The notes beneath the pieces were generated by a model. It was not told the DNA's origin, searched no databases, and saw only the letters and a program-made list of their open reading frames with translations. The position numbers were made by a program, and so were the translations under genes. A stretch of 64,000 bases of DNA from the NCBI RefSeq assembly GCF_050874005.1, contig NZ_JBNMJV010000005.1:1-64000 (forward strand), written 5' to 3'. Source of the stretch: Huintestinicola sp050874005 (GTDB taxonomy: Bacteria > Bacillota > Clostridia > Oscillospirales > Ruminococcaceae). Each line of letters opens with the position of its first letter. The stretch's first letter is position 1. Shown here in pieces: positions 42,227 to 50,433 of this stretch.

Positions 42227-43087
42227 ATGACTGTAAACGAACTCAGCACACGTCTTGACAGCATACTCACGGACGTTCCCGATAAGGATTTTGACAAAAT
42301 GTGTCTTATGGAGGATCTCTGCGGAGTGACCCGTGAGCAAATAGCGATACACCCCGATAAAAAGCTGACCGAAGCCGCCGTAAATGCCGCAGTCAAGGGC
42401 GCAAGGCGGAGAGCGGCAGGCTATCCTCTCCAGTACATCTTGGGAAAATGGGAGTTTTACGGCAGAAGCTTCAAGGTAGGGGAGGGCGTACTCATACCCC
42501 GCCCCGACACCGAAGCCCTCATTGACGAGACCATAGCAAGACTTGGGAAAGATAAGCCCTGCGGCATACTTGACCTGTGCAGCGGAAGCGGCTGTATCGC
42601 CGTTACCCTTGCAAAGGAGCTGCCCAAAAGCTCGGTGTATGCGGTAGAGCTGTCCGCCGAAGCCTTTCCCTATCTTGTGGAGAATGTACGGACAAACGGT
42701 GCAGACGTGAAGCTTCTGAAGGGCGATGTAATGAACGGAGCGCTGCTTGAAAATTTCCGCACCTCCGAGGAAGAATATCTTGATATCGACTGTATCGTCT
42801 CCAACCCCCCATACCTTACAGACAGAGAAATGGAGGAGCTGCAGAAGGAAGTGACCTTTGAACCCGAGACTGCTTTGTACGGCGGCACAGACGGACTGAA
42901 ATTCTATCGAGTCATAGCCTGCCTCTGGAAAGAGCTTCTGAAAAAGGACGGTCTGATGATATTCGAGATAGGCACAGAGCAGGCGGAGGACGTGAAGAAA
43001 ATACTCTCTGATAACGGCTTTACCGATATATTCACCGCCACAGACGCCACAGGCGGCATAAGAGTGGCAGGGGGATATCTCCGATAA
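42227..43087 (+). CDS. prmC: Peptide chain release factor N5-glutamine methyltransferase PrmC (HemK)
   Basis: 286 aa. Methylates the Gln of the GGQ motif in RF1/RF2. The N-terminal helical domain contains AAGYPLQYILGKWEFYGR. The SAM-binding ILDLCSGSGCIAVTLAKELP motif and the signature VSNPPYLT are intact. Start ATG at 42227 with AAGGAGAT upstream. prfA, its usual neighbour, is not adjacent. Confidence 0.96.
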   Translation: MTVNELSTRLDSILTDVPDKDFDKMCLMEDLCGVTREQIAIHPDKKLTEAAVNAAVKGARRRAAGYPLQYILGKWEFYGRSFKVGEGVLIPRPDTEALIDETIARLGKDKPCGILDLCSGSGCIAVTLAKELPKSSVYAVELSAEAFPYLVENVRTNGADVKLLKGDVMNGALLENFRTSEEEYLDIDCIVSNPPYLTDREMEELQKEVTFEPETALYGGTDGLKFYRVIACLWKELLKKDGLMIFEIGTEQAEDVKKILSDNGFTDIFTATDATGGIRVAGGYLR

Positions 43088-43094
43088 CGAAATA

Positions 43095-43136
43095 ACGGCT
43101 TTGCAGTCAATGAAAAACTGCAAAGCCGTATTTTTT
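43095..43136 (+). terminator. Terminator of prmC
   Basis: 13-bp stem ACGGCTTTGCAGT (43095-43107) / ACTGCAAAGCCGT (43117-43129), then ATTTTTT. It lies against the 3' end of the convergent peptidoglycan-binding gene. Confidence 0.95.
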
Positions 43137-43680
43137 ACAGCTCACCTTCAAGAGCCGATATCGCATCAAAAAGTCCCGCAAGAGCATTCCAGGTGCGGAT
43201 ATCCGTCTCTCCCGTGGGAGTGAGACCGGAAATGGTCTGAAATTCCGTCACCGCCTTTACCGTGTCGCTGTCGTAAACACCGCTCAGGGAGTTGGGGGGA
43301 ATGTTCATATACAGCCCCGCAAGAGTGTTGAGCATTGCCTGTAAAATAATGATCGCCGTTCCCCTGTCTCCCGGGGCAAGAACGGTCTTTACCGTAGGCA
43401 GGGGCTTTACGCCTATCTGCTCGGAGAGATTTGAGATAATGTCATAGTATGTGTCAAGAATAGCGTTCCAGGTAACTCTGTCTGTCTCACCCGTTTGGGG
43501 AAGTCCCTTCATACGCTGGAAATCGGCTACTGCGGCGGCGGTCTGCTCATTGTAAAGCCCGTCGGGGATAACGGGTCTTACATTAGCGCCGCTCATTGAA
43601 ATTTCTCTTAAATACCTTTGCAGCTCCGTCACATTAGCCTCGTGGGACTGGGGTGAAACAGGAATAGCTTCATTTGCCAA
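43135..43680 (-). CDS. Peptidoglycan-binding domain protein (two repeats)
   Basis: 181 aa without a signal peptide. Two PG_binding_1-like modules, about 14-75 (VTELQRYLREIS ... YNEQTAAAVADFQRMKGLPQTGETDRVTWNAI) and about 100-170 (AIIILQAMLNTLAGLY ... VKAVTEFQTISGLTPTGETDIRTWNAL). The 13-bp gap and shared repeat type link it to the gene upstream. The absence of a signal argues against ordinary secretion; a spore-layer role is inference. Confidence 0.88.
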   Translation of the reverse strand: MANEAIPVSPQSHEANVTELQRYLREISMSGANVRPVIPDGLYNEQTAAAVADFQRMKGLPQTGETDRVTWNAILDTYYDIISNLSEQIGVKPLPTVKTVLAPGDRGTAIIILQAMLNTLAGLYMNIPPNSLSGVYDSDTVKAVTEFQTISGLTPTGETDIRTWNALAGLFDAISALEGEL

Positions 43681-43693
43681 TTGTCTGCCTCCT

Positions 43694-45091
43694 TTATCTT
43701 ATGGTATATCCGGGAAACTGTCCCGCAGGCTTAACATATCCGTATTTGACCTCGCTGTATATCTCGCCGATGCGTGACCAGGTCTCAGCCCCCACATATC
43801 CCGTAGGAGCAATGCCGAACACACGCTGGAAAGCGGTAACGGCATTTTTTGTGAGAGGACCGAAATATCCCGTATCGCTCACCGCAGGTATCTGAGGATA
43901 TGCGTTATGTATCTCCGTAAGATACTGCTGGAGCGTCCGAACATACTCGTTCTGCATACCCTCCCTCAGTATCATACCGGGGTAAAGGACTATCTCCTCT
44001 CCTGCGGGATTAACCGGAACGCTGTCGGCAATGCCCTTGTAGGTTCTGTAAAGATCCTCCCAGGTATCTGCGTCAACGATACCCGTTTCGGGCAGACCGT
44101 ATATCTGCTGGAAAGCCCTGACCGCATTCTCGGTGGCTTCGTCGTATGTGCCTGTGATGGTTATCCTCGGCACAGCATCGTAATAGGCTCCGATCACCGA
44201 CAGAATGTACTGCACCACTCTGACATTTGCCCCCGACTGACCCGGACCCATAAATTCGGGAACATCGGCGGTATAATCGGAAATGGTAACGCCCTCGGAG
44301 GTAAGCTCTCCAAGCTGCTTTATGCCTGTGTATATCTGATTTATGCGATACCAGGTGGATTTATCCACAGAACCCGTCTGAGGCAGTCCGAACACCTGCT
44401 GGAATGTCCGAACAGCGTCTTCGGTAAGAGTGTCATAGCTGCCCGTAACATAGGGTATCTTGGGAATGGCAGGGTAATTTTGTGAAATGCGGTTCAGTTG
44501 AGTCTGTATACGCACCACATCGTCACCTGCGCTGCCGAAGCCGATGACCTCTCCCGGGTAGGAGGGAATGTTGGGTGCAACGGGAGCGTTTGTCACAATC
44601 TCAATATCATCTCCGTAAAAGTATCTGAGTATCTCATAGGGCGTCATACCCTGATTTGCAAGCTCCACCGTCTCCCATTGCTTGAGACCCCGGCAGTAAG
44701 TGCGCACCCCGTCACAATAGGCGGCGAACATCGGCTCAACAGTTCCCTCCCTGCGGAGGTAGTTGTTGAAAATTTCGTCCACGATGTTGCTTATAGGCTC
44801 GAAAATGTCCCTGCCGTGAACGTAATACTGGTCATAGCGAGTGTCGTTGGTGATGTCAAAATCATACCCTCGTGACGGATACCATTCTGTGTAGTACCTG
44901 TTCAGGGCATAGGTGATAATGGCGTAGATATTAGCCCTCAGAGCGCTTTCGGGCCAGGTGGGATAAATTTCGCTGGAGGCAACGTTTTTGATGTAATCCG
45001 CAAAAGGCACGGTCACATTCATAGCGCTCGGGTCGTCGGGCGCCCCCAGATGAACGACAATATTTTCGGGAATGAACGGCTCTCCTGTCAT
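43694..45091 (-). CDS. SpoIID-like domain fused to three peptidoglycan-binding repeats
   Basis: 465 aa, no signal peptide. The N-terminal domain (about 25-170) follows the SpoIID plan: ADYIKNVASSEIYPTWPESALRANIYAIITYALNR (Glu41 at the position of the catalytic Glu) and GLKQWETVELANQGMTPYEILRYFYGDDIEI in place of the GMSQ-G...YY motif. Three PG-binding repeats follow (about 186-257, 284-352 and 376-450), each with TEDAVRTFQ-type and GLPQTG-type motifs. Probably a cell-wall or spore-cortex enzyme or adaptor; activity is not proven. Confidence 0.85.
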   Translation of the reverse strand: MTGEPFIPENIVVHLGAPDDPSAMNVTVPFADYIKNVASSEIYPTWPESALRANIYAIITYALNRYYTEWYPSRGYDFDITNDTRYDQYYVHGRDIFEPISNIVDEIFNNYLRREGTVEPMFAAYCDGVRTYCRGLKQWETVELANQGMTPYEILRYFYGDDIEIVTNAPVAPNIPSYPGEVIGFGSAGDDVVRIQTQLNRISQNYPAIPKIPYVTGSYDTLTEDAVRTFQQVFGLPQTGSVDKSTWYRINQIYTGIKQLGELTSEGVTISDYTADVPEFMGPGQSGANVRVVQYILSVIGAYYDAVPRITITGTYDEATENAVRAFQQIYGLPETGIVDADTWEDLYRTYKGIADSVPVNPAGEEIVLYPGMILREGMQNEYVRTLQQYLTEIHNAYPQIPAVSDTGYFGPLTKNAVTAFQRVFGIAPTGYVGAETWSRIGEIYSEVKYGYVKPAGQFPGYTIR

Positions 45092-45119
45092 TTGGCGCCT
45101 CCTTATTTCTCCTTAGATA

Positions 45120-46397
45120 TCAGCCTACCGAATTTTCATCGGTCATACCGTTGACCCGATGATCTGAACGGGGCTGAATTGGTGTCTGCTCGGGATATTC
45201 GGGCAGGGGAATGAGGTCTATGGGCTGAACGGTCTTGACTCCTGCGAAAATGGGAATGTTTATGTCGCTGAGAGTGTAGTAGCCCTTAGCTCTGACCGTA
45301 ACATTGTATTCGGAGAAGGGACGGGCGGTGTTCATCGGATTTTGCGACAGAGAAGCGGAGGGAGCGGGGAGAGCGATGGTAGGTGTTCTTCCGCTTCTGT
45401 CGGTAAACAGAAGTCTTACGAGGCCAACGCCGCCCGGAAGCTCTTTTTTCACAATAACGACCGCACCGGGAACGGGATATGCGCCGCCTGCGGTGAACAC
45501 GTCGAACTGCAGATAACCCCAGCTGTTGTCTCCGGTAAGCGACACCCAGCTTAAAGAAGGAGTAAGCCCTGCCGTTTGGGGTATTGACTCCGTCGAGTCG
45601 GTGGGGAGTGGAAAATCGGGGAGTATCTCCCTTTCGGTCTCCGCCTCCGCAGGGATACTGTACACTCCGCCCTCGGGAGAGCCGTTCAGCATTACACCGC
45701 GGAGAGATGTGTCGCTGCTCCTCTGATAAGCGGTCTTGTCAGCCTGAGAGAATGTGCCGCCCATATTGGGATTTGCCCCGTGGGGCGCAGGATTTTCGTA
45801 GGGTGTCATACGGGGCTGAATCAATGAATTTCCGGGGAATACGGGGGGAGGATTATCCTCGGGACGGATAACAGGGTGGGTGGGTATCCCTGCAATGCTC
45901 TCTATAATGCTTTCGGCAGAGGGAAAACGGCATTCACAGCTTACAGGCAGAGGCAGACCCTTATCCGACGGCTTTTCTGCGGCAAAGTGGGAAGCTCCGG
46001 GAACTCCGGGTATGGGCGTGCCTGCCATATCACGTGACATATTCATATCACGGGTCATATTGGGTGCGTTCTGCTCTGTGCGGTTCATCTGCTCTGTCTG
46101 CATAGTATTTCGGTTCATTGGCTCTGCAGAACGGCTTGCGGGAGCGGCTGTCTGCATACGTGAGCTGCTTTGAGTATTCGCAGGCATATTCTGCTGAGGA
46201 GAGGACATCTGAGGATTTACGGAAGCATTTCGTGTCTGTGTCTGAGCCTGAGAAGCGTTCTGCTGAGCAGACTGACTGCTTTGCTGCACAGGCACATTGC
46301 CCGTCTGAGGGGCAGAGCCGCTCTTTCTGTACAGCCGCATCATTTCGTCCTTGTACCGCTGCGCCATATTGTTAAGATTAAACTCGTTTCCGTTCAA
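45120..46397 (-). CDS. Low-complexity protein with C-terminal Ig/carboxypeptidase-regulatory-like domain
   Basis: 425 aa with a TTG start (46397) placed 8 nt after GGAGG. Residues about 20-130 are rich in Gln, Met, Asn and Ser with repeated QMNR/QN-type strings, probably disordered. The C-terminal part (about 290-400: SWGYLQFDVFTAGGAYPVPGAVVIVKKE ... YNVTVRAKGYYTLSDINIPIFAGVKTVQPIDLIPLP) looks like a transthyretin/CarbopepD-regulatory-type beta domain. No signal peptide. First gene of the three-gene cluster; the function is unknown. Confidence 0.75.
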   Translation of the reverse strand: MNGNEFNLNNMAQRYKDEMMRLYRKSGSAPQTGNVPVQQSSQSAQQNASQAQTQTRNASVNPQMSSPQQNMPANTQSSSRMQTAAPASRSAEPMNRNTMQTEQMNRTEQNAPNMTRDMNMSRDMAGTPIPGVPGASHFAAEKPSDKGLPLPVSCECRFPSAESIIESIAGIPTHPVIRPEDNPPPVFPGNSLIQPRMTPYENPAPHGANPNMGGTFSQADKTAYQRSSDTSLRGVMLNGSPEGGVYSIPAEAETEREILPDFPLPTDSTESIPQTAGLTPSLSWVSLTGDNSWGYLQFDVFTAGGAYPVPGAVVIVKKELPGGVGLVRLLFTDRSGRTPTIALPAPSASLSQNPMNTARPFSEYNVTVRAKGYYTLSDINIPIFAGVKTVQPIDLIPLPEYPEQTPIQPRSDHRVNGMTDENSVG

Positions 46398-46594
46398 GCT
46401 TATTACCTCCGAATAAAAAAGTCGTTACCGTCAAAACGGATTATCAAAAATATATGCGTGAAAACGGAGGAAAATGCAGATAATACGGAAATATCAATTC
46501 TGAAACGAAATTAGAGAAATGGAGAGAAATCGAGCAAAATGCAGAGAATTAAAGAGAAATGGGGATATATTTTAAAAATTCGGGCAAAAAACTC
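46398..46594. other. Divergent intergenic region upstream of rplM
   Basis: No gene. Purine-rich, with a repeated AGAGAAATGG/AGAGAAATCG string (46512-46560). I could not find a convincing promoter for the minus-strand cluster; a sporulation-sigma promoter is possible but unproven. Confidence 0.4.
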
Positions 46595-46623
46595 TTGACA
46601 AACGGACAAACACCGTGTATAAT
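46595..46623 (+). promoter_or_regulatory. sigma-A promoter of rplM-rpsI
   Basis: TTGACA (46595-46600), 17 bp, TATAAT (46618-46623). Confidence 0.9.
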
Positions 46624-46633
46624 AATTACTGTT

Positions 46634-46705
46634 GTGTAAAGAAGAGGTATGAGTTCCCTGTGAATGATCGAGTTGCGTGCAGGGCGGTACCAACGTCTAT
46701 GCGGC
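46634..46705 (+). promoter_or_regulatory. Probable L13 leader (r-protein autoregulatory RNA)
   Basis: In the rplM 5' UTR, GGTA...TCCCTG (46645-46658) can pair with CAGGG..GGTACC (46679-46692), enclosing a loop with GATCGAGTTGCGTG. Position, size and the TTCCCTG...GCGTGCAGGG pattern fit the L13 leader described for Firmicutes, which binds L13 to shut off its own operon. Assigned from memory of the motif. Confidence 0.6.
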
Positions 46706-46743
46706 AATTTTTATTATACTATATTAAAAAGGAGAATTTGACT

Positions 46744-47172
46744 ATGTCAACTTATATGCCTAAGGCTAATGAAATCAGCCGTAAGTGGTATGTACTTGAT
46801 GCTTCCGGCAAGTCCCTCGGTCGTGTAGCTGCACAGGCTGCATCTATCCTAAGAGGCAAGCACAAGCCCACATTTGCTCCTCACGCTGACTGCGGCGACC
46901 ACGTTATCATCATCAACTGCGCAGAGGCTGTTCTCACAGGAAGAAAGCTCGAGCAGAAGACCTACAAGTGGCACACAGGCTGGATCGGCGGTCTCAAGGA
47001 GACTAAGTACAGCGAAATGATGAAGAAGAACCCCGAAAAGGCAATGATGATCGCAGTAAACGGTATGCTCCCCAACAACACTCTTGGCAGAGCAGCTCTT
47101 ACTCGTCTGAGAGTATATGCAGGCTCCGAGCACAACCACGCTGCTCAGAAGCCCGAGAATTACGAGATATAA
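46744..47172 (+). CDS. rplM: 50S ribosomal protein L13
   Basis: 142 aa. Features: ISRKWYVLDASGKSLGRVAAQAASILRGKHK, FAPHADCGDHVIIINC, and GMLPNNTLGRAALTRLRVYAGSEHNHAAQKPE. The start at 46744 follows AAGGAGA with the expected N-terminus; an upstream reading would translate the leader RNA. Confidence 0.98.
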   Translation: MSTYMPKANEISRKWYVLDASGKSLGRVAAQAASILRGKHKPTFAPHADCGDHVIIINCAEAVLTGRKLEQKTYKWHTGWIGGLKETKYSEMMKKNPEKAMMIAVNGMLPNNTLGRAALTRLRVYAGSEHNHAAQKPENYEI

Positions 47173-47188
47173 AAGGAGGGTGTAAACT

Positions 47189-47590
47189 ATGTACGAATCT
47201 AAACAGCAGTATTTTTACGGCACAGGAAGAAGAAAAAGCTCTGTAGCAAGAGTAAGAGTTTACCCCGGCAGCGGTAATATCACCATCAACGGCAGAGATA
47301 TCGACGATTACTTCGGTCTCGATACCCTCAAGCTTATCGTTAGACAGCCCCTCGCTCTCACAGAGACAACTGAGCAGTTCGATATCGTATGCACAGTTGC
47401 TGGCGGCGGCGTTACAGGTCAGGCAGGTGCTATCAGACACGGCCTTTCCCGTGCTCTTCTCCTCTTTAACCCTGAGCTTCGTCCCGTTCTCAAGAAGGCT
47501 GGTTTCCTTACAAGAGACCCCAGAATGAAGGAAAGAAAGAAGTACGGCTTAAAGGCTGCAAGACGTGCTCCTCAGTTCTCAAAGCGTTGA
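47189..47590 (+). CDS. rpsI: 30S ribosomal protein S9
   Basis: 133 aa. Ends with the conserved basic tail KKYGLKAARRAPQFSKR that reaches the P-site tRNA, and carries YGTGRRKSSVARVRVYPGSG. RBS AAAGGAGGG, 16 bp after rplM. The scar of a mobile element begins a few bases past its stop. Confidence 0.98.
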   Translation: MYESKQQYFYGTGRRKSSVARVRVYPGSGNITINGRDIDDYFGLDTLKLIVRQPLALTETTEQFDIVCTVAGGGVTGQAGAIRHGLSRALLLFNPELRPVLKKAGFLTRDPRMKERKKYGLKAARRAPQFSKR

Positions 47591-47681
47591 TTGTTGCCCT
47601 TACAAATCACGTATCTACGTGTTTTGGGGCGAGCTTATCATCACTTTGGTCAACTTTTGGACAACTAATAAAGACCATTTT

Positions 47682-47714
47682 AACCGCTATGTTCTCGCAT
47701 AGCGGTTATTTTTA
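47682..47714 (+). terminator. Terminator downstream of rpsI
   Basis: 10-bp stem AACCGCTATG (47682-47691) / CATAGCGGTT (47698-47707), 6-nt loop, ATTTTTAT tail. Confidence 0.9.
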
Positions 47715-47731
47715 TATGCTGTAACTTTCAA

Positions 47732-48109
47732 TCAGTTATTGCCTGTCAGCGTCTGCTCAATGGAAGCTGCGATATTGCGTTTCATTCCCTCAAGTACATC
47801 GGCGTAGATGTTGGCTGTAACATTGATGTCGCAGTGCCCCAGGTGATCGCTTATCGCTTTAAGCTCAACACCGTTATTCAGAAGCATAGTAGCATTGCAG
47901 TGACGGAGCTTGTGCAAGGTCATATGTGCAAACTCCGTACCCTTTGTCATTCTCTTTAACGAGGTGAGAACCGAGCTTCTGTCCCGATAGTTTCCCTTTG
48001 CTGATGGAAAGACCATTTCGGGGTGAGCGAATGATGCTCCCAATGCCGATTTCAGCTGTTCAACGTATTCACGCTGTTCTTTGAGAACGGCTGCTGTAGT
48101 GCTGCTCAT
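47732..48109 (-). pseudogene. Truncated tyrosine recombinase/integrase (C-terminal half)
   Basis: 125 aa. The conserved C-terminal catalytic part of tyrosine integrases is visible: MTLHKLRHCNATMLLNNG (H-x-x-R box), HLGHCDINVT (His), and ANIYADV (Tyr nucleophile). The DNA-binding and SAM-like N-terminal domains and the first catalytic Arg are missing (full enzymes are about 350-400 aa), so it should be inactive. The Cys in LRHCNAT replaces a more usual Thr. Confidence 0.85.
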
Positions 48110-48144
48110 ACAGATCGTGCGTATGCTTTTCCTGGTTTTAGGCA

Positions 48145-48264
48145 GTGTATATTATCGGAAATGTTTCGGCAGTATTCAAGTGTCTTTTTATTGTCGATCC
48201 ATCTCTTTCCATTAAGTGAAAGGGGACATACAGCGAAATGATTATGGATATGATTTTTGTCAAT
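48145..48264 (-). pseudogene. Relaxase (MobA/VirD2-type) fragment
   Basis: In a 97-codon reading on the minus strand, the segment IDKNHIHNHFAVCPLSLNGK ... DNKKTLEYCRNISDNI matches the relaxase metal-site motif HxHNH with the following S--GK...K--Y---R--SD-IC pattern. The frame then degenerates (HCLKPGKAYARSV) with an apparent internal deletion. Both flanking ends look non-homologous, so it is a remnant. Confidence 0.7.
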
Positions 48265-48349
48265 AAAAAATATCAATATAGTTTGCAATGATCTCAGTTG
48301 CGGCGTGACGGATAAATAGCGTTTTTTTATAAAAAAATTCATATCCCCC

Positions 48350-48378
48350 TTGACAAACCGTATACAAGCTGATATAAT
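48350..48378 (+). promoter_or_regulatory. sigma-A promoter of the GntR-ABC operon
   Basis: TTGACA (48350-48355), 17 bp, TATAAT (48373-48378), with extended -10 TGA. Confidence 0.9.
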
Positions 48379-48399
48379 GTATATATTGTATATATACAT
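48377..48399 (+). promoter_or_regulatory. Palindromic operator, likely bound by the GntR/YtrA regulator
   Basis: Perfect inverted repeat ATGTATATAT-TGT-ATATATACAT with 10-bp arms and 3-bp spacer. It starts on the last bases of the -10 element and covers the transcription start, ideal for repression. That the adjacent GntR protein binds it is inference from position and symmetry. Confidence 0.75.
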
Positions 48400-48414
48400 T
48401 CACAGAGGTGCCAT

Positions 48415-48798
48415 ATGGATATAATCATCAGTAACTCCTCGGGAGAGCCTATTTATCAGCAGATATCCTCGCAGATAAAGGCTATGATAATGCAGGGAGA
48501 GCTGTCGGAGGGAGACCCCCTGCCCTCAATGAGAACTCTTGCCGCAGAGCTGAGGATAAGCGTTATCACCACAAAGCGAGCCTATGAGGAGCTTGAGCGG
48601 GAGGGCTATATCGAGTCCTACACAGGCAAGGGAAGCTTTGTAAAGGGGCAGAATTCCGAGCTTATAAGGGAGGAAAATCTTCGTCAGACGGAGGAGCTTT
48701 TAAAGCAGGCGTGCGCAAAGGCGAAGCTGTGCGGCGTGGAGCTTTCGGAGCTTAAAGAGATACTTGAACTAATTTACGGAGGTGCGGACAATGAATGA
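48415..48798 (+). CDS. GntR-family transcriptional regulator, YtrA subfamily
   Basis: 127 aa. N-terminal winged helix: PIYQQISSQIKAMIMQGELSEGDPLPSMRTLAAELRISVITTKRAYEELEREGYIESYTGKGSFV, the GntR signature. The effector region is very short (about 45 residues), as in YtrA types that sit ahead of ABC transporters. RBS AGAGGTG. It is the first gene of a five-gene operon and overlaps the ATPase start by 8 bp. Confidence 0.95.
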   Translation: MDIIISNSSGEPIYQQISSQIKAMIMQGELSEGDPLPSMRTLAAELRISVITTKRAYEELEREGYIESYTGKGSFVKGQNSELIREENLRQTEELLKQACAKAKLCGVELSELKEILELIYGGADNE

Positions 48799-49669
48799 TT
48801 TTGAAAATGCCATTGAAATAAGCGGTCTTACGAAAAAATATGACGGCTTTACCTTGAACGATGTAAGCTTTAACGTTCCCAAAGGGAGCATAATGGGCTT
48901 TATCGGACAAAACGGCGCAGGCAAGACTACCACAATAAAGGCGATTTTGAATATTATCAAGGCAGACAGCGGCAAAATAAACATTTTCGGTCTTGACAAT
49001 ACCGAGCACGAATACGAGATAAAGGAAAACATCGCCGCCGTATTCGACGAGCTGCCCTTTCACGACAGCCTCAGCGCAAAGCAGCTTGAGAGAATTTTAG
49101 GCGGCATTTACAAAAGCTGGGATAACGCAAAATTCAAGGAATACCTTGAGCGCTTCTGTCTCCCCGAAAAAAAGCCCTTCGGCAAATTTTCAAAGGGAAT
49201 GAAAATGAAGCTGCAGATAGCCGCCGCCCTTTCCCATAACGCAAAGCTGCTTATAATGGACGAGGCAACAACAGGTCTCGACCCCGTTGTAAGAGACGAG
49301 ATACTCCACATCTTCCTTGAATATCTGCGGGACGAAAACAACAGCATTTTAATGTCCTCTCACATCACAAGCGATCTTGAAAAAATAGCGGACAGCGTGA
49401 CTTTTATCGACAAGGGCAGACTGCTACTCACAGGCTACAAGGACGATATCATCGAAAACCACGGCGTTCTCAAATGCAGCCGCTCGGACTATGAAGCCAT
49501 TGACAAAAGCGATATTATCAGCGCAAGGATATCCGACTTCGGCGTGTCCGTAATGGTAAGCGACAAAAAAGCCTGCTCAAAAAAATATTCGGGACTTGTT
49601 ATGGACAATACCACCCTTGACGAAATAATGGTCTACTATGTAAACGCAGACAAAAAGGAGTGGACGTGA
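48791..49669 (+). CDS. ABC transporter ATP-binding protein (YtrB/BcrA-like)
   Basis: 292 aa. Walker A GQNGAGKT (39-46), a degenerate signature FSKGMKMKLQIAAAL typical of this drug/peptide-exporter subfamily, Walker B LLIMDEATTGLDP, and H-loop MSSHI. The C-terminal about 70 residues are the extension usual for such ATPases. Start ATG at 48791 after GGAGGTG. Energises the two membrane proteins encoded next. Confidence 0.95.
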   Translation: MNDFENAIEISGLTKKYDGFTLNDVSFNVPKGSIMGFIGQNGAGKTTTIKAILNIIKADSGKINIFGLDNTEHEYEIKENIAAVFDELPFHDSLSAKQLERILGGIYKSWDNAKFKEYLERFCLPEKKPFGKFSKGMKMKLQIAAALSHNAKLLIMDEATTGLDPVVRDEILHIFLEYLRDENNSILMSSHITSDLEKIADSVTFIDKGRLLLTGYKDDIIENHGVLKCSRSDYEAIDKSDIISARISDFGVSVMVSDKKACSKKYSGLVMDNTTLDEIMVYYVNADKKEWT

Positions 49670-50433
49670 TGAAAGGGCTTATATACAGAGAGCTTTACCT
49701 TACAAGAAAGACCTACATAAGCGCATTTTCCACATATCTTCTTATCACCCTGCTTTTAGTGCTGATAAACCTCAGTATATACTTCGGAAATCTCCGGGAT
49801 ATCATTTCCGCCGAAAACGGAGAGTCAACGAAAAACACCCTTTTCTACATAAGCGTTATCATACCCTCAGCGGTGCTTTATCTGATGTCGGCGGCAAATT
49901 TCGAGCTTGTTGACAAGGATATTACCACAAAATGGCTTACCTTTCAGTACACAATACCCGTCAGCACAAAAAAATGCGCATTTGTAAAAATACTGATAAT
50001 CACCGTTTCCATCATCATTGCCTTTGCCCTGTCAATGGCAAATATGGCATTATTCTGCACCCTTTACGGCAGAAGCCCCGACAGGGAACTTATGGGAGTT
50101 CTCACATTCCTTATGCCCCTTACAGCCCTGGGCGCCATTGCTCTTGTTTCCCTGACCCTTCTTTTCAGAAATTCCACAGCGGCGGCAATGGCAATACTTG
50201 TGGCGGCACTCGCTATAGCATATCCCTTTATGATGAAGCTTATTATAGCTTCGGAAGGCGATTCTGACAGCTTTTCGTTAATGCCCTATCTTAATAAAAT
50301 TGCAGACTTTACCTGCTTTTATCCGTTTATTGCCATAGCTGTTCTGGCAATGGGACAGCTTGTGCTGACAGCAGCACTTGGCAGACGTGATAACTACCGC
50401 ATAAAGGAGAAAATGGAGGCGGCAGAAAAATGA
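49669..50433 (+). CDS. ABC-2-type membrane subunit 1
   Basis: 254 aa, about six membrane helices (TYISAFSTYLLITLLLVLINLSIYF, ISVIIPSAVLYLMSAANFEL, ILIITVSIIIAFALSMANMALF, LTFLMPLTALGAIALVSLTLLF, others). YtrC/BcrB-like. The start codon overlaps the ATPase stop (TGATG), so translation is coupled. Confidence 0.85.
   Translation: MKGLIYRELYLTRKTYISAFSTYLLITLLLVLINLSIYFGNLRDIISAENGESTKNTLFYISVIIPSAVLYLMSAANFELVDKDITTKWLTFQYTIPVSTKKCAFVKILIITVSIIIAFALSMANMALFCTLYGRSPDRELMGVLTFLMPLTALGAIALVSLTLLFRNSTAAAMAILVAALAIAYPFMMKLIIASEGDSDSFSLMPYLNKIADFTCFYPFIAIAVLAMGQLVLTAALGRRDNYRIKEKMEAAEK

Larger units (their letters stand above)
47620..48290. mobile_element. Scar of a decayed integrative element (ICE/IME-type)
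   Basis: Two minus-strand gene fragments lie back to back: a relaxase fragment and the catalytic C-terminal half of a tyrosine recombinase. At the rpsI-proximal edge is an imperfect direct repeat TTTGGTCAACT / TTTGGACAACT (about 47645-47666), like core or arm sites near integrase genes. No other element genes remain, so a large internal deletion probably fused the two ends. Confidence 0.6.

Noticed and set aside
42212..43123. 303-codon minus-strand open frame opposite prmC
   Set aside because: Antisense to prmC with intact NPPY and SAM motifs; no homology recognised.
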